Below, in pieces: positions 27,362 to 36,843 of a stretch of DNA of 64,000 bases. The first letter of the stretch is position 1. The number at the start of each line of letters is the position of its first letter. Made by a program: the position numbers and the translations under genes. The stretch is from UBA6770 sp965660875 (lineage in GTDB: Bacteria > Bacteroidota > Bacteroidia > Flavobacteriales_G > Salibacteraceae). The stretch spans positions 9,433-73,432 of the forward strand of contig CBFIBQ010000016.1 in NCBI GenBank assembly GCA_965660875.1, read 5' to 3'. The notes below the pieces were generated by a model. That model ran no database searches, was not told where the DNA came from, and saw only the letters and a program-made list of their open reading frames with translations.

Positions 27362-28387
27362 ATGAAACTCTTTTTTACATCGGTGTTCTTAGTTTTAACA
27401 GCCAATTTCTTAATTGCGCAAGATGATTTCAATGATCAATTTCGTGGAGATAAGGGTATTCGAATAGGTTTTTATAATGTAGAAAATTTATTTGATACAG
27501 AAAATGACCCGGTAAAACGCGATGATGAGTTTACTGAGAAAGGAGATAAACATTGGAACGATAGAAAATACAGAACTAAGCTACAACAGGTAGCTAAAGT
27601 TACTACATCAGTAGGTGGTTGGGAATCTGTTGAAGTAATGGCCTTTTGCGAGTTGGAAAATCAAACGGTTTTGAATGATTTATTAACCTCTACTCCCTTG
27701 AAAGAGACGGACTATCGAATTGTTCATTTTGAAAGCCCGGATAGAAGAGGAATTGATGTTGGATTTATTTACCGACCAGAAAAAGTTCAGGTAATTCGAT
27801 CAGAAGCAATTCCTGTTGTTTTTCCTTGGGATACTGCTTACAAAACACGAGATATTTTATTTGCCAGATTGGTTGTTTTAAACCAAGACACCATTGATTT
27901 TTACGTCAACCATTGGCCAAGTAGATGGCGAGGACAATTAGAAAGTGAACCCTCACGAGTGCACGTAGCAAATACACTGCTGGAACATAGAGGTTCAGTT
28001 AAGAGCCCTCAAAAAATGATTGCTGTAGGAGATTTTAATGATTCTCCTATCGATAAAAGTATCAAGGATGTTTTTAAAGCAGAATTAGATACCAACAAAA
28101 AAGCGGATTACTACAACTTAATGTTTCCTCACCTAGATAAAAATGGAACGAATAAATATCAAGGAGATTGGAGTATTATAGACCAGATAATTGTTTCTGA
28201 ATCGTTATTCAGAACTCAAACCAATTTTAGAATTAGAAATAATCAGGCTTATATTTTCAATGCAGATTTTTTATTGGAACCAGACCCTAAATATGAAGGA
28301 ATGCAGCTGAACAGAACCTACCTAGGAATGCGTTATAAAGGTGGATATTCCGATCACTTGCCCGTTTATATGGATTTGGTAAAATAA
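27362..28387 (+). CDS. Exported endonuclease/exonuclease/phosphatase family protein
   Basis: A 341-aa EEP-fold protein with a signal peptide (KLFFTSVFLVLTANFLIAQ). The fold's motifs are in order: IRIGFYNVENLFDTEND (metal/phosphate Asn-Glu), MAFCELENQ (metal Glu), VNHWPSRWRG (catalytic His), VGDFNDSP (Asp/Asn pair) and GGYSDHLPVYM (terminal Asp-His). Export and the HWPSR motif fit secreted nucleases or phosphodiesterases of Bacteroidota that release phosphate from nucleic acids or phospholipids. No sorting domain is present, so it is likely periplasmic. It follows rpiB by 28 nt and ends at a strong bidirectional terminator. Confidence 0.85.
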   Translation: MKLFFTSVFLVLTANFLIAQDDFNDQFRGDKGIRIGFYNVENLFDTENDPVKRDDEFTEKGDKHWNDRKYRTKLQQVAKVTTSVGGWESVEVMAFCELENQTVLNDLLTSTPLKETDYRIVHFESPDRRGIDVGFIYRPEKVQVIRSEAIPVVFPWDTAYKTRDILFARLVVLNQDTIDFYVNHWPSRWRGQLESEPSRVHVANTLLEHRGSVKSPQKMIAVGDFNDSPIDKSIKDVFKAELDTNKKADYYNLMFPHLDKNGTNKYQGDWSIIDQIIVSESLFRTQTNFRIRNNQAYIFNADFLLEPDPKYEGMQLNRTYLGMRYKGGYSDHLPVYMDLVK

Positions 28388-28419
28388 AAAAAGGAGAGTA
28401 AAAACTACTCTCCTTTTTT
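28387..28419. terminator. Bidirectional intrinsic terminator
   Basis: A perfect inverted repeat with arms AAAAAAGGAGAGTA (28387-28400) and TACTCTCCTTTTTT (28406-28419), loop AAAAC. It ends the rpiB/EEP transcript rightward and the gltX-folB-tRNA-Cys transcript leftward. Confidence 0.85.
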
Positions 28420-28422
28420 ATG

Positions 28423-28493
28423 AGGTTCCGAGCGGATTCGAACCGCTGTAGATGGTTTTGCAGACCACTGCCTAGCCGCTCGGCCACGGAACC
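28423..28493 (-). tRNA. tRNA-Cys (anticodon GCA)
   Basis: The minus strand gives a 71-nt cloverleaf: acceptor GGTTCCG/CGGAACC, anticodon stem GTGGT/ACCAT with loop CTGCAAA (anticodon GCA), T stem AGCGG/CCGCT with loop TTCGAAT. The discriminator is U, as expected for cysteine tRNAs. CCA is not encoded. It lies downstream of folB and just before the terminator. Confidence 0.95.
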
Positions 28494-28547
28494 ATTATTG
28501 GCGGCAAATGTAGTAAAACATAAAATTAAAATAGGTTAAGAATTCAA

Positions 28548-28901
28548 CTATCTTCTGATAGTTACTTCAACGGCCTTTAAGTCAAAATGTAAAGGCGGCT
28601 TTTGCTTTTTAACCGTCACCTCAATAGCTGTTATTGTTGAATGTTTTGCTTTTATTGCTTTTGCAATACGTTCAGCCACATGCTCGATTAAATCAGAAGG
28701 AATTTCCATTTCTAACGAAACCAACTCCATAATCGAGACATAGTCTACAGTATCATTTAGGTTGTCAGAGTTACCAGAAATAGATAAGTCGGTTTCAATT
28801 TTTAGGTCTACAATAAAGGTGTTACCAGTTATCCGCTCCAGTGGCAAATGACCGTGAAAAGCATGAAATCTCAAGTCTTTTATTGAAATGAAATCAGGCA
28901 T
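28548..28901 (-). CDS. folB: Dihydroneopterin aldolase
   Basis: A 117-aa FolB that cleaves 7,8-dihydroneopterin to 6-hydroxymethyldihydropterin and glycolaldehyde in folate synthesis. The N-terminus has the family block ISIKDLRFHAFHGHLPLERITGNTFIVDLKI, including the FHGxxxxE substrate Glu. NLNDTVDYVSIMELV and LIEHVAERIAKAI follow, and the C-terminal VTVKKQKPPLHFDLKAVEVTI contains the catalytic Lys region. Length is standard. The start overlaps the gltX stop by 8 nt, so the two are translationally coupled. Confidence 0.92.
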   Translation of the reverse strand: MPDFISIKDLRFHAFHGHLPLERITGNTFIVDLKIETDLSISGNSDNLNDTVDYVSIMELVSLEMEIPSDLIEHVAERIAKAIKAKHSTITAIEVTVKKQKPPLHFDLKAVEVTIRR

Positions 28902-30432
28902 TTTTTAAAGACTCAACTTTAGGTAACCCATTATCGATTCTAGAAAGCACTTCCTCTTTTCCTAGAATTGAACAGATTGCCGACATGCTAGGCCCCATAC
29001 CCTTTCCTGTTACCAATAAACGGAAACCAGGCATTACTTTTCCAAAACCGTATTCGTTTTCTTCTAAGTATTTTTTAAACTCAACTTCAATATTTTCTTC
29101 CGAAAAATCACCTATTCCAGCGAGTACTTTTCTTAAGCCAGCAATGATATTCGGAGTATCGTCTTTCCATTTTTTCTTAATGGTTTTTTCGTCGTAAGTT
29201 GTCGGTGCTTCAAAGTAGAATTTGTCAGTCATCATTTCTTCTACAAATGATGCGCGTTCCTTCATTAAACCACAAACTTTCGTTACAAACTCTTTTTCCG
29301 CTGTTATTCCTTCTGCTTTCAGTTTAGGTAACAATAACTCGCAAAGTTCTTCGTCTGTTTTCATGCGTAAATACTGCTGATTGAACCATTTGGTCTTATC
29401 GGCGTCGAATTTAGCTCCTGCTTTTCCAACTCTTTCGATAGAAAAAGCTTCTATTAATTCGTCTAAAGAGAATAATTCGCGCTCGTCTCCTGGGTTCCAA
29501 CCTAAAAACGCGAGCATATTAATAAATGCCTCTGGAAAATATCCTTTCTCTCTGTAACCGCTTGAAGTCTCATTGGTTGTTGGGTCTACCCACTCTAGCG
29601 GAAACACAGGAAAACCCAATCGATCGCCATCGCGCTTACTTAGTTTTCCATTTCCGTCCGGTTTTAATATTAGTGGCAAATGTGCAAATTGAGGCATGGT
29701 ATCCTCCCAACCAAACGCTTTATAAAGCAAGAAATGTGTCGGCGCACTTGGTAGCCATTCCTCACCACGAATAACATGCGTAATCTCCATTTGATGGTCA
29801 TCAACAATATTAGCTAAATGATATGTGGGCATGCCGTCAGCCTTCAGAAGTACCTTATCATCAATATTGTTGGTGTTTACTACTACCCAACCCCTAATCA
29901 AGTCATTTATCCGAAGTTCTTCATTTCTAGGAGCCTTTAATCGAATAACATGGGGCTCGCCAGCATCAATTTTCGCTTTTACTTCCTCTGCAGAAAGGGT
30001 CAGTGAGTTTTTCATGCTCGTCCGCGTTATGCTGTTGTACTGAAAGTTTGGCATTTTAGCTTGCTTTGCGGACTCTCTAACAGCATCTAATTCTTCAGGA
30101 GTATCGAATGCGAAATAGGCCTTACCATTCTCTACTAATTCGTAGGCGTATTTAGCATAGCCTTCTTTTCTTTCACTTTGACGGTAGGGTCCAAAGTTTC
30201 CTGGGTTATCGGGTCCCTCGTCTGGAATAAGCCCGCACCACTCCAAGGCATCTTTTACATATTGTTCCGCACCGGGTACGTACCGAGTTTGGTCGGTGTC
30301 TTCAATTCTCAGAATAAAATCACCCTTGTGCTTCTTTGCAAATAAATAGTTGTACAAAGCAGTTCTAACACCCCCCATATGTAAAGGCCCTGTTGGGCTT
30401 GGAGCGAATCTAACACGAACTTTTCTAGACAT
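28894..30432 (-). CDS. gltX: Glutamyl-tRNA synthetase
   Basis: A 512-aa class I synthetase charging tRNA-Glu. The ATP-binding signature appears as PSPTGPLHMGGVRTALYNYL (residues 11-30; HMGG replaces HIGH), the substrate block LRIEDTDQTR at 41-50, and the KMSKS equivalent as KLSKRDG (263-269). The C-terminal anticodon-binding domain is helical and complete (ending LSRIDNGLPKVESLKNA). A minus-strand TACTTTTG box (30458-30465) is 25 nt upstream. It is followed by folB with an 8-nt overlap. It is transcribed opposite to most genes on this side of the AT-rich spacer. Confidence 0.96.
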   Translation of the reverse strand: MSRKVRVRFAPSPTGPLHMGGVRTALYNYLFAKKHKGDFILRIEDTDQTRYVPGAEQYVKDALEWCGLIPDEGPDNPGNFGPYRQSERKEGYAKYAYELVENGKAYFAFDTPEELDAVRESAKQAKMPNFQYNSITRTSMKNSLTLSAEEVKAKIDAGEPHVIRLKAPRNEELRINDLIRGWVVVNTNNIDDKVLLKADGMPTYHLANIVDDHQMEITHVIRGEEWLPSAPTHFLLYKAFGWEDTMPQFAHLPLILKPDGNGKLSKRDGDRLGFPVFPLEWVDPTTNETSSGYREKGYFPEAFINMLAFLGWNPGDERELFSLDELIEAFSIERVGKAGAKFDADKTKWFNQQYLRMKTDEELCELLLPKLKAEGITAEKEFVTKVCGLMKERASFVEEMMTDKFYFEAPTTYDEKTIKKKWKDDTPNIIAGLRKVLAGIGDFSEENIEVEFKKYLEENEYGFGKVMPGFRLLVTGKGMGPSMSAICSILGKEEVLSRIDNGLPKVESLKNA

Positions 30433-30457
30433 AAAAATCCTTTTTAATTTTCTGCTG

Positions 30458-30465
30458 CAAAAGTA
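30458..30465 (-). promoter_or_regulatory. -7 box for gltX-folB
   Basis: CAAAAGTA on the plus strand reads TACTTTTG on the minus strand, matching TAnnTTTG, 25 nt before the gltX ATG. No -33 element at standard spacing. Confidence 0.4.
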
Positions 30466-30564
30466 AACTTATACCAAAGAGCGACGTTAATTTGTACTAA
30501 ATCAAAACACAACAAGTTTAAGGCCTTAAATAGTGAGTATATTCGTTATTTGGCGCAAGATAAC

Positions 30565-33500
30565 ATGGAAAACACCAGCGACATATTAAAAGTAAAGCTT
30601 ACAGCTTTTATACGAAAATTTTACCTGAATCAGCTTCTGAAAGGGGGGTTGATTTTTTTAACCCTGTTTTCGGGGTTTTTCCTGTTGTTAAATATTTTGG
30701 AATATTTCGGCAGATTTTCCAGTTCTATGCGGCTCTTTTTGTTTGGAGTTTTAATAGTCTATAGCCTCTTTATTTTTTGGAAATATATTGCGGTATCTCT
30801 TTTCAAGCTGTTCAACTTTGGTCAGAGGATTAGTGACCATCAAGCAGCAAAAATTATTGGCGAACACTTTATTGAAGTTCAGGATAAACTTTTAAATACC
30901 TTGGATTTAAAAAATCAGGTATCGGAATCGGGTAACGCATTATTATCGGCGAGTATAGAACAGAGAGAAAGAGAGTTGTCGCCCGTTCCATTTAGTGGTG
31001 CCATTGATTTTAACGATAATAAACGCTATGCAAAGTATACGGCAATACCCGTATTTATTTTGTTGATTATATTGGTGATTAGTCCGTCTGTAATAACAGA
31101 AAGCACGAGCCGGATTGTGCAATACGATAAGCACTTTGAAGCTCCGGCGCCATTTAAGTTTGAGCCGACCGCTATTCCTCAACAAGCGGTTCAGTATTCC
31201 GATGTAACTATAGAAATCGAATTAGTAGGCAGTAAAATACCGAAGGATTGCTACGTTAAATTAGACGGTGGCGTGTCGCTAAAAATGGTGAGCAAGGGTG
31301 ATAATAAATTTAGCTATACCCTCAGAAGCATTGAAAAGACCAGCGCCATTGTTTTTGAAGCGAATGGGTATGCGAGCCGTCCATACTTCATAGAAGTTAG
31401 TTTAAAATCAACGATTCAGAGTTTAAAAATAGGCGCTAATTACCCAGCATACACCCAAAAAGAACCGGAACAATTTAAGAACAACTCTAATTTGCTGGTT
31501 TTGGAAGGAACGGAACTCAGCTGGCAGGTAGAGACGAAAAATACAAGTGCGCTGAGTGCAAAATATTCCGAAACACCCGTCGATGTAATTCAGAAAGGTG
31601 AAAACAGTTTTAAATTAGAGCAAGTTGTTTCGGAGTTAGGCTCAATGATGTTTTATGCGCTAGGTGCAGATGCATTGCCAACGGACAGCGCTGTGGTGCG
31701 GATTCAGGTCATTAAAGATCAATTTCCCTTAATCACATCAGAAGAGTTTTCGGACACACTTTCCTCAAAGTTGCTCTATTTTAGGGGGTCTGTAAATGAT
31801 GATTATGGTTTTTCAGCTCTGAATTTTGTATATGTTGACGAAAAACAAAACCAGAAAAAAGTAGCGCTATCGATAAGTAAGGACGCATCCAGTTTTGAGT
31901 TTTATCATACTTGGAATTTATCTGAACTTCCCGATTCGGCTCTACAGCCAGGCAGCTCTTTTACCTATTACTTTGAGGTGTGGGATAATGATGGTGTAAA
32001 CGGCCCTAAGTCGGCTAAAACGTTGGCAAAGACTTTTAAAGTTCCTTCCAAGAAAGAAATCAAAGAACGTACAAACAAAGCCGATCAGGAAATCAAAAAA
32101 GATCTAGAAGCAAGTATAGAAGAAGCAAAAAAGCTGCAGAAAAACATCGATAAACTGAATAAAAAACTGTTAGAAAAAAAGCAACTGACCTGGGAAGAGA
32201 AAAAAGAAATTGAGCAGCTATTAAACCAGCAAAAGAACCTCAGAAATCAGTTTGAACAGGTAAGGCAACAGAACGAAATCAACAACTTTAAAAAGTCAGA
32301 GTTTTCGGAGAATGATGAACGCTTAATGGAGAAGCAGCGTCAACTGGAAGAACTGATGGAAAAAGTAATGGATGAGGAAACTATGAAACTACTGGAAGAG
32401 CTTCAGAAGCTTATGGAAAAGAACAATAAACGGGATTTACAGGAAAAATTAGATGAGTTAAAGTTGGAGTCTGAGGATATTGAAAAGGAACTTGACCGAT
32501 CCCTAGAGCTTTTTAAGCAGTTGGAGTTTGAGCGTAAGCTGGAAGAGACGATAAAGGAAGTGAAAGAGCTGAAAGAAGACCAAGAAAAGCTTCAGAAAAA
32601 AACCGAACAGTCGGATAAAAAAGACGACGAAGCACAGCAGAAGCTCAAAGAAGAACAAAAGCAGCTCGAGGAAAAAATGAAAGAGTTAGAGCAGTCACTG
32701 GAGGATTTGAAAAAATCAAACAACGGCCTTCAGAAGCCAAATGAAATGCCAGATTTGAATAAAGAACGTCAACAAACCAAGCAGAACATGCAAAAGTCTT
32801 CTGAAAACTTAGAAAAAGGCAATAAGCAGGGCGCAACGCAAAACCAACAGAAAGCAAAAGAAGAGCTGGAGGAAATGATGCAAAAGATGCAAGCTGCTCA
32901 GAAAAAAATGCAAGAAAAAAAACAACAAGAGGATTTAGAGGCGCTAAGAAGGTTGCGTCAAAATTTGATGTTGCTTTCCTTTGAACAAGAAAGTTTGATA
33001 GAAAAAATAAAACAAACCAATCCAAGGGACCCTATGTATGTGACGCTTACTAAAGATCAAATGCGTTTGTCCGATAATTCAAAAATGATTCAGGACAGTT
33101 TGTTTGCTCTTTCAAAGCGAAATATGAGTATTGCCGCCACGGTGAACAAGGAAATTTCTGCTATAAACGACAACATTTCAAAGTCAATTAGAGCAATGGA
33201 AAACCGAAAATCAGGTGAGGTTATGAATCGACAGCAATTTGTAATGACTTCAATAAATAACTTGGCCTTAATTCTAGATGAAAGTATTCAGAATGCACAA
33301 AAACAACAGTCGAGTAAAAAGTTCGGAAACAAAAGCTGCTCAAAACCAGGTGCGGGAATGCCGAAAATGGGGAATATAAAGAAGCTTCAGAAACAATTAT
33401 CGGATCAGCTGAAGCAAATGCAACAACAACAACAAGAACAAAAGGGTCAAAAGCCGGGCAATAAACCCGGTAAAAAGCCTGGGGGTGAATCTGGTAACAA

Positions 33501-33954
33501 GCCTGGCCAGAAGGGTGGTAGAGGTTCATCTGCTGGTGAATCTATGGCCAAAATGGCGGCGCAGCAAGCTGCGATTAGGGAACAGCTTAGAAAAATGAGT
33601 GAAGAAATGAACAAAGCCGGTCAGAGTGGAGGCGGAGGCAACCAATTAAAGCGCCTACAGGACCTTATGGAAGAGAATGAGGAAGACTTGGTAAACATGA
33701 AACTGGACCAAGAAACGATAAATAGACAAGAAGAAATCATGTCTCGCTTATTGGAATCTGAAAGGGCTGAACGGGAGCGCGAGTTTGACAATAAAAGGGA
33801 GTCGAAAACAGCTCAGGACATCAGTACACCACCAGCTAATTTCTTGAAATATCAAGAGGAAAAAAAGAAGCAGGTAGAACTTTTGGAAACAATTCCACCG
33901 AATTTGAAACCTTTTTACAGAAACTTAGTAAACGATTACTTTAGCAAACCATAG
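30565..33954 (+). CDS. DUF4175-like membrane protein with long coiled coil
   Basis: An approximately 1129-aa protein. Two membrane helices lie near the N-terminus (about 25-50 and 60-85) and a third at about 155-175 (IPVFILLIILVISPSVI). A beta-rich periplasmic region runs to about 490. Then comes a very charged coiled coil (about 490-800, with runs of K/E/Q such as KELKEDQEKLQKKTEQ), a Gln/Lys/Gly-rich low-complexity stretch (about 950-1000: MQQQQQEQKGQKPGNKPGKKPGGESG) and a helical end. The architecture and the following genes (RsbW-like ATPase, ybeY, mnmG) match the conserved Bacteroidota DUF4175 protein, whose role is unknown but probably in the envelope. I use ATG at 30565; a TTG at 30550 is possible. 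Confidence 0.75.
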   Translation: MENTSDILKVKLTAFIRKFYLNQLLKGGLIFLTLFSGFFLLLNILEYFGRFSSSMRLFLFGVLIVYSLFIFWKYIAVSLFKLFNFGQRISDHQAAKIIGEHFIEVQDKLLNTLDLKNQVSESGNALLSASIEQRERELSPVPFSGAIDFNDNKRYAKYTAIPVFILLIILVISPSVITESTSRIVQYDKHFEAPAPFKFEPTAIPQQAVQYSDVTIEIELVGSKIPKDCYVKLDGGVSLKMVSKGDNKFSYTLRSIEKTSAIVFEANGYASRPYFIEVSLKSTIQSLKIGANYPAYTQKEPEQFKNNSNLLVLEGTELSWQVETKNTSALSAKYSETPVDVIQKGENSFKLEQVVSELGSMMFYALGADALPTDSAVVRIQVIKDQFPLITSEEFSDTLSSKLLYFRGSVNDDYGFSALNFVYVDEKQNQKKVALSISKDASSFEFYHTWNLSELPDSALQPGSSFTYYFEVWDNDGVNGPKSAKTLAKTFKVPSKKEIKERTNKADQEIKKDLEASIEEAKKLQKNIDKLNKKLLEKKQLTWEEKKEIEQLLNQQKNLRNQFEQVRQQNEINNFKKSEFSENDERLMEKQRQLEELMEKVMDEETMKLLEELQKLMEKNNKRDLQEKLDELKLESEDIEKELDRSLELFKQLEFERKLEETIKEVKELKEDQEKLQKKTEQSDKKDDEAQQKLKEEQKQLEEKMKELEQSLEDLKKSNNGLQKPNEMPDLNKERQQTKQNMQKSSENLEKGNKQGATQNQQKAKEELEEMMQKMQAAQKKMQEKKQQEDLEALRRLRQNLMLLSFEQESLIEKIKQTNPRDPMYVTLTKDQMRLSDNSKMIQDSLFALSKRNMSIAATVNKEISAINDNISKSIRAMENRKSGEVMNRQQFVMTSINNLALILDESIQNAQKQQSSKKFGNKSCSKPGAGMPKMGNIKKLQKQLSDQLKQMQQQQQEQKGQKPGNKPGKKPGGESGNKPGQKGGRGSSAGESMAKMAAQQAAIREQLRKMSEEMNKAGQSGGGGNQLKRLQDLMEENEEDLVNMKLDQETINRQEEIMSRLLESERAEREREFDNKRESKTAQDISTPPANFLKYQEEKKKQVELLETIPPNLKPFYRNLVNDYFSKP

Positions 33955-33967
33955 TAAACGCATTGAA

Positions 33968-34369
33968 GTGAATAAAGTACTGAGTTTCTCGGCTGATTTA
34001 AAGAACCTAGATAGAGTGGAACGTTTCGTAAACTCTGTTTTAGAGTTGGAAGAGATTAATGAAAAACTGTCTGGAAATGTGCTCATTGCGGTAACAGAGA
34101 GTTTTTCGAATGCGGTGGTGCACGGCTCCCAAAACGACCCAAATAAAACCGTATTTATAGAATATTCAAACTTGGGACAAGACATTGCATTTAAGATTAT
34201 CGATCAAGGCAAGGGATTTGACTATAGAGAAATTCCGGACCCAACGGCTGAAGAAAACCTTGAGAAAGAAAGCGGACGAGGGGTTTACTTAATTTCTAGT
34301 TTATCGGATGAAGTGAATTTTCACAACAACGGCTCGACAATAGAAGTAAAGTTTAGCATTGCGATTTAG
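33968..34369 (+). CDS. RsbW-like anti-sigma/HATPase-domain protein
   Basis: A 133-aa GHKL ATPase domain without a receiver or sensor part. The N box (IAVTESFSNAVVHGS), G1 box (IIDQGKGFDYREIPDP) and G2 region (ESGRGVYLISSLSDEVNF) are all present, as in RsbW/SpoIIAB serine kinases that sequester sigma or anti-anti-sigma factors. No sigma factor or STAS protein is adjacent, so its partner is unknown. It starts with GTG at 33968, 13 nt after the DUF4175 gene, with ybeY 3 nt downstream. Confidence 0.82.
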   Translation: MNKVLSFSADLKNLDRVERFVNSVLELEEINEKLSGNVLIAVTESFSNAVVHGSQNDPNKTVFIEYSNLGQDIAFKIIDQGKGFDYREIPDPTAEENLEKESGRGVYLISSLSDEVNFHNNGSTIEVKFSIAI

Positions 34370-34372
34370 GAT

Positions 34373-34810
34373 ATGAATAAAATAAACTTTTTCGCGGAGG
34401 AGATCGACTTTTCTTTATCCAATGAGCCTGAAGTAATAGCGTGGATTTTAGATAGCGCAAGTATGTATTCGTCTGAAATTCAGAATGTTAACTATGTTTT
34501 TTGTACGGACGATTATCTCTTAGAGGTAAATAAGAAGCACCTAAACCACGATTTTTATACGGACATCATAACGTTTGATTTAACCGATATTAAGGGTAAC
34601 CCAATTGAAGCGGATATATTTATTAGCATAGATCGTGTCCGAGAGAATGCAAAGAAAAATGAGGTAGAAATTGAAAACGAATTGTACCGCGTGATGATTC
34701 ATGGGATTTTGCACTTGGTTGGTTTTAAGGATAAGACCAAGGAGGAAGCTATGCAAATGAGGGCACAGGAAGACAAATGCCTATCTTTGTTCCAGCTTAT
34801 GCGACCTTAA
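34373..34810 (+). CDS. ybeY: Endoribonuclease YbeY (16S rRNA maturation)
   Basis: A 145-aa YbeY/UPF0054 metalloprotein acting in 16S rRNA 3' maturation and ribosome quality control. The family signature is NHDFYTDIITFDL (58-70) followed by VMIHGILHLVGFKDKTKEEA, with metal ligands His110 and His114. The third His of HGxLHLxGYDH is Asp120 here (GFKD), a substitution I believe is common in Bacteroidota, so metal binding may use Asp. The gene is within the DUF4175-to-mnmG run. Its stop lies 12 nt before a parS site. Confidence 0.9.
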   Translation: MNKINFFAEEIDFSLSNEPEVIAWILDSASMYSSEIQNVNYVFCTDDYLLEVNKKHLNHDFYTDIITFDLTDIKGNPIEADIFISIDRVRENAKKNEVEIENELYRVMIHGILHLVGFKDKTKEEAMQMRAQEDKCLSLFQLMRP

Positions 34811-34821
34811 ATTGCGTATCA

Positions 34822-34837
34822 TGTTTCACGTGAAACA
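34822..34837. promoter_or_regulatory. parS centromere-like site 1
   Basis: TGTTTCACGTGAAACA is a perfect 16-bp palindrome identical to the universal chromosomal parS consensus bound by ParB. It sits in the 39-bp gap between ybeY and mnmG. A second identical copy lies at 36749-36764. ParB sites cluster near replication origins. Confidence 0.93.
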
Positions 34838-34849
34838 CTCACAAATAAT

Positions 34850-36721
34850 ATGCTAGAAAAGTACGATGTAATTGTAGTAGGTGCTGGACATGCAGGTTCT
34901 GAAGCGGCTGCGGCAGCAGCTAACTTAGGATCAAAAACCTTGTTGATTACGATGGACATGGGGCGTATAGCACAAATGTCTTGTAATCCCGCTATGGGCG
35001 GAATTGCAAAAGGTCAAATTATTAAGGAAATAGATGCATTGGGGGGTTACTCTGGAATTGTATCTGATAAGTCGGCCATTCAGTTTCGAATGTTGAATTT
35101 ATCTAAGGGACCGGCTATGTGGAGTCCTAGAACTCAAAATGACCGGCAGCTTTTTAATATAGAGTGGAGAAATCAATTAGAAAAAATTGAGCACCTAGAT
35201 TTTTGGCAAGATACCGCTACACGAATTTTAACCGAGGATGATCGTGTGGTTGGTGTGGAAACAGGAATGGGAATTAAGGTGTACGGTAAGACCGTGATTC
35301 TGACCAGCGGTACATTTTTGAATGGATTAATTCATATTGGGGAAAAGCAGTTTGGTGGTGGAAGATCGGGCGAAAAAGCATCTTATGGAATTACCGAATG
35401 TTTGAATGATTTAGGCTTTGAGTCAGGAAGAATGAAGACGGGTACTCCGCCTCGTGTTGATGGTAGAAGTCTAGACTACTCAAAAATGGTCGAGCAGCCG
35501 GGGGATGAAATAGTTGCTCCATTTTCTTATTTAAAGGGTACTACTCTCAAAAATCAAAGGAGTTGTCATATAACGTATACCAACCCACAAGTACACGATT
35601 TATTGAGAGAAGGGTTTGATAGAAGTCCTATGTTTAATGGAAGAATCCAGTCGATTGGACCGCGTTATTGTCCTTCCATTGAGGATAAGATTGATCGCTT
35701 TGCAGACCGTAATCGGCATCAAATTTTTGTTGAACCGGAAGGTTGGAATACTGTAGAAATTTATGTAAACGGTTTTAGTACTTCGTTGCCAGAGGAAGTT
35801 CAAATAAAGGCACTACGTTCCATAGAGGGTTTTGAGCAAGTAAAGATGTTTCGACCTGGCTATGCTATAGAATACGATTATTTCCCACCGACACAGTTGA
35901 AGCATACGTTGGAAACCAAACTGGTTAAAGGGTTGTTCTTTGCGGGTCAGATAAACGGAACCACAGGATATGAAGAAGCGGCCTGCCAAGGATTAATGGC
36001 TGGGATAAATGCGGATGCAGTCGCGCAAGAAAAAGACCCTTTTATCCTATCGAGAGACGAGGCTTACATAGGGGTTTTGATAGACGATTTAATTACCAAG
36101 GGAACAGAGGAGCCTTATCGAATGTTTACTTCTCGAGCGGAGTATCGCATCCTGTTGCGTCAAGATAATGCCGATATTAGGCTTACACCAATTGGCCATA
36201 AGTTAGGCTTGGCAAGTGATGAGCGTATGGAGTTGTTGCATAAAAAAGAGGCTGGAACCAAATCCATACTTAAGTACTTGGATAAGACTTCGGCAGAACC
36301 AGGTACGTTTAATGAATATTTGGCTGAAGTAGGATCTAGTGTCTTAAAACAAAAGGTGAAACTGCGATCTGTATTGTCTCGGCCACAAGTGCATCTGCAA
36401 GAAATTGTGGAACGCGATAAGGGCTTACAAGAAATAGTAGCTCAATACAATGGATTAGGAAAAGATATTGAAACCCAGGCGGAAATTACCGTAAAGTACG
36501 AAGGCTATATTTCAAAGGAAAAGGAAATGGCCGATAAAATGAACAAGCTGGATCAGTATAAAATTCCTGAGGATATCGATTTCTTTAAATTTTCGTCACT
36601 CTCTATGGAGGCTAGACAAAAATTGACCGAGATAAAACCGGCGAATTTGGGGCAAGCCAATCGTATTAGTGGTGTAAGTCCAGCGGATATATCGGTACTC
36701 ATGGTTTATTTAAACAAGTAA
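34850..36721 (+). CDS. mnmG: tRNA uridine-5-carboxymethylaminomethyl modification enzyme MnmG (GidA)
   Basis: A 623-aa FAD enzyme that with MnmE installs cmnm5 at wobble U34 of several tRNAs. The FAD-binding Rossmann motif VVGAGHAGSEAAAAAANLG begins at about residue 9, CNPAMGGIAKGQIIKEIDALGG follows, and the conserved Cys region GTPPRVDGRSLD and RSCHITYTNPQVHDL are present. The later block GLFFAGQINGTTGYEEAACQGLMAG is diagnostic, and the C-terminal helical MnmE-binding domain is intact. mnmG is often close to oriC. Here it is bracketed by two parS palindromes, the first 12 nt before its ATG. Confidence 0.97.
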   Translation: MLEKYDVIVVGAGHAGSEAAAAAANLGSKTLLITMDMGRIAQMSCNPAMGGIAKGQIIKEIDALGGYSGIVSDKSAIQFRMLNLSKGPAMWSPRTQNDRQLFNIEWRNQLEKIEHLDFWQDTATRILTEDDRVVGVETGMGIKVYGKTVILTSGTFLNGLIHIGEKQFGGGRSGEKASYGITECLNDLGFESGRMKTGTPPRVDGRSLDYSKMVEQPGDEIVAPFSYLKGTTLKNQRSCHITYTNPQVHDLLREGFDRSPMFNGRIQSIGPRYCPSIEDKIDRFADRNRHQIFVEPEGWNTVEIYVNGFSTSLPEEVQIKALRSIEGFEQVKMFRPGYAIEYDYFPPTQLKHTLETKLVKGLFFAGQINGTTGYEEAACQGLMAGINADAVAQEKDPFILSRDEAYIGVLIDDLITKGTEEPYRMFTSRAEYRILLRQDNADIRLTPIGHKLGLASDERMELLHKKEAGTKSILKYLDKTSAEPGTFNEYLAEVGSSVLKQKVKLRSVLSRPQVHLQEIVERDKGLQEIVAQYNGLGKDIETQAEITVKYEGYISKEKEMADKMNKLDQYKIPEDIDFFKFSSLSMEARQKLTEIKPANLGQANRISGVSPADISVLMVYLNK

Positions 36722-36748
36722 GCCATTTTACTTGAAACTGTGAGGCTT

Positions 36749-36764
36749 TGTTTCACGTGAAACA
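36749..36764. promoter_or_regulatory. parS centromere-like site 2
   Basis: A second perfect TGTTTCACGTGAAACA, 27 nt after the mnmG stop and about 1.93 kb from site 1. Two exact 16-bp palindromes this close are not expected by chance. Confidence 0.93.
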
Positions 36765-36843
36765 ATATTAACTTGTTGTAAGTGAGTTGTTTGCGTGATT
36801 TTAGGCAGCTTGTTTATATAGAGTAGTGGCACCTTTTTTATTT

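Noticed and set aside
28894..30432. Loss of the HIGH motif in gltX
   Set aside because: HMGG in place of HIGH is a tolerated family variant and the rest of the active site is intact.
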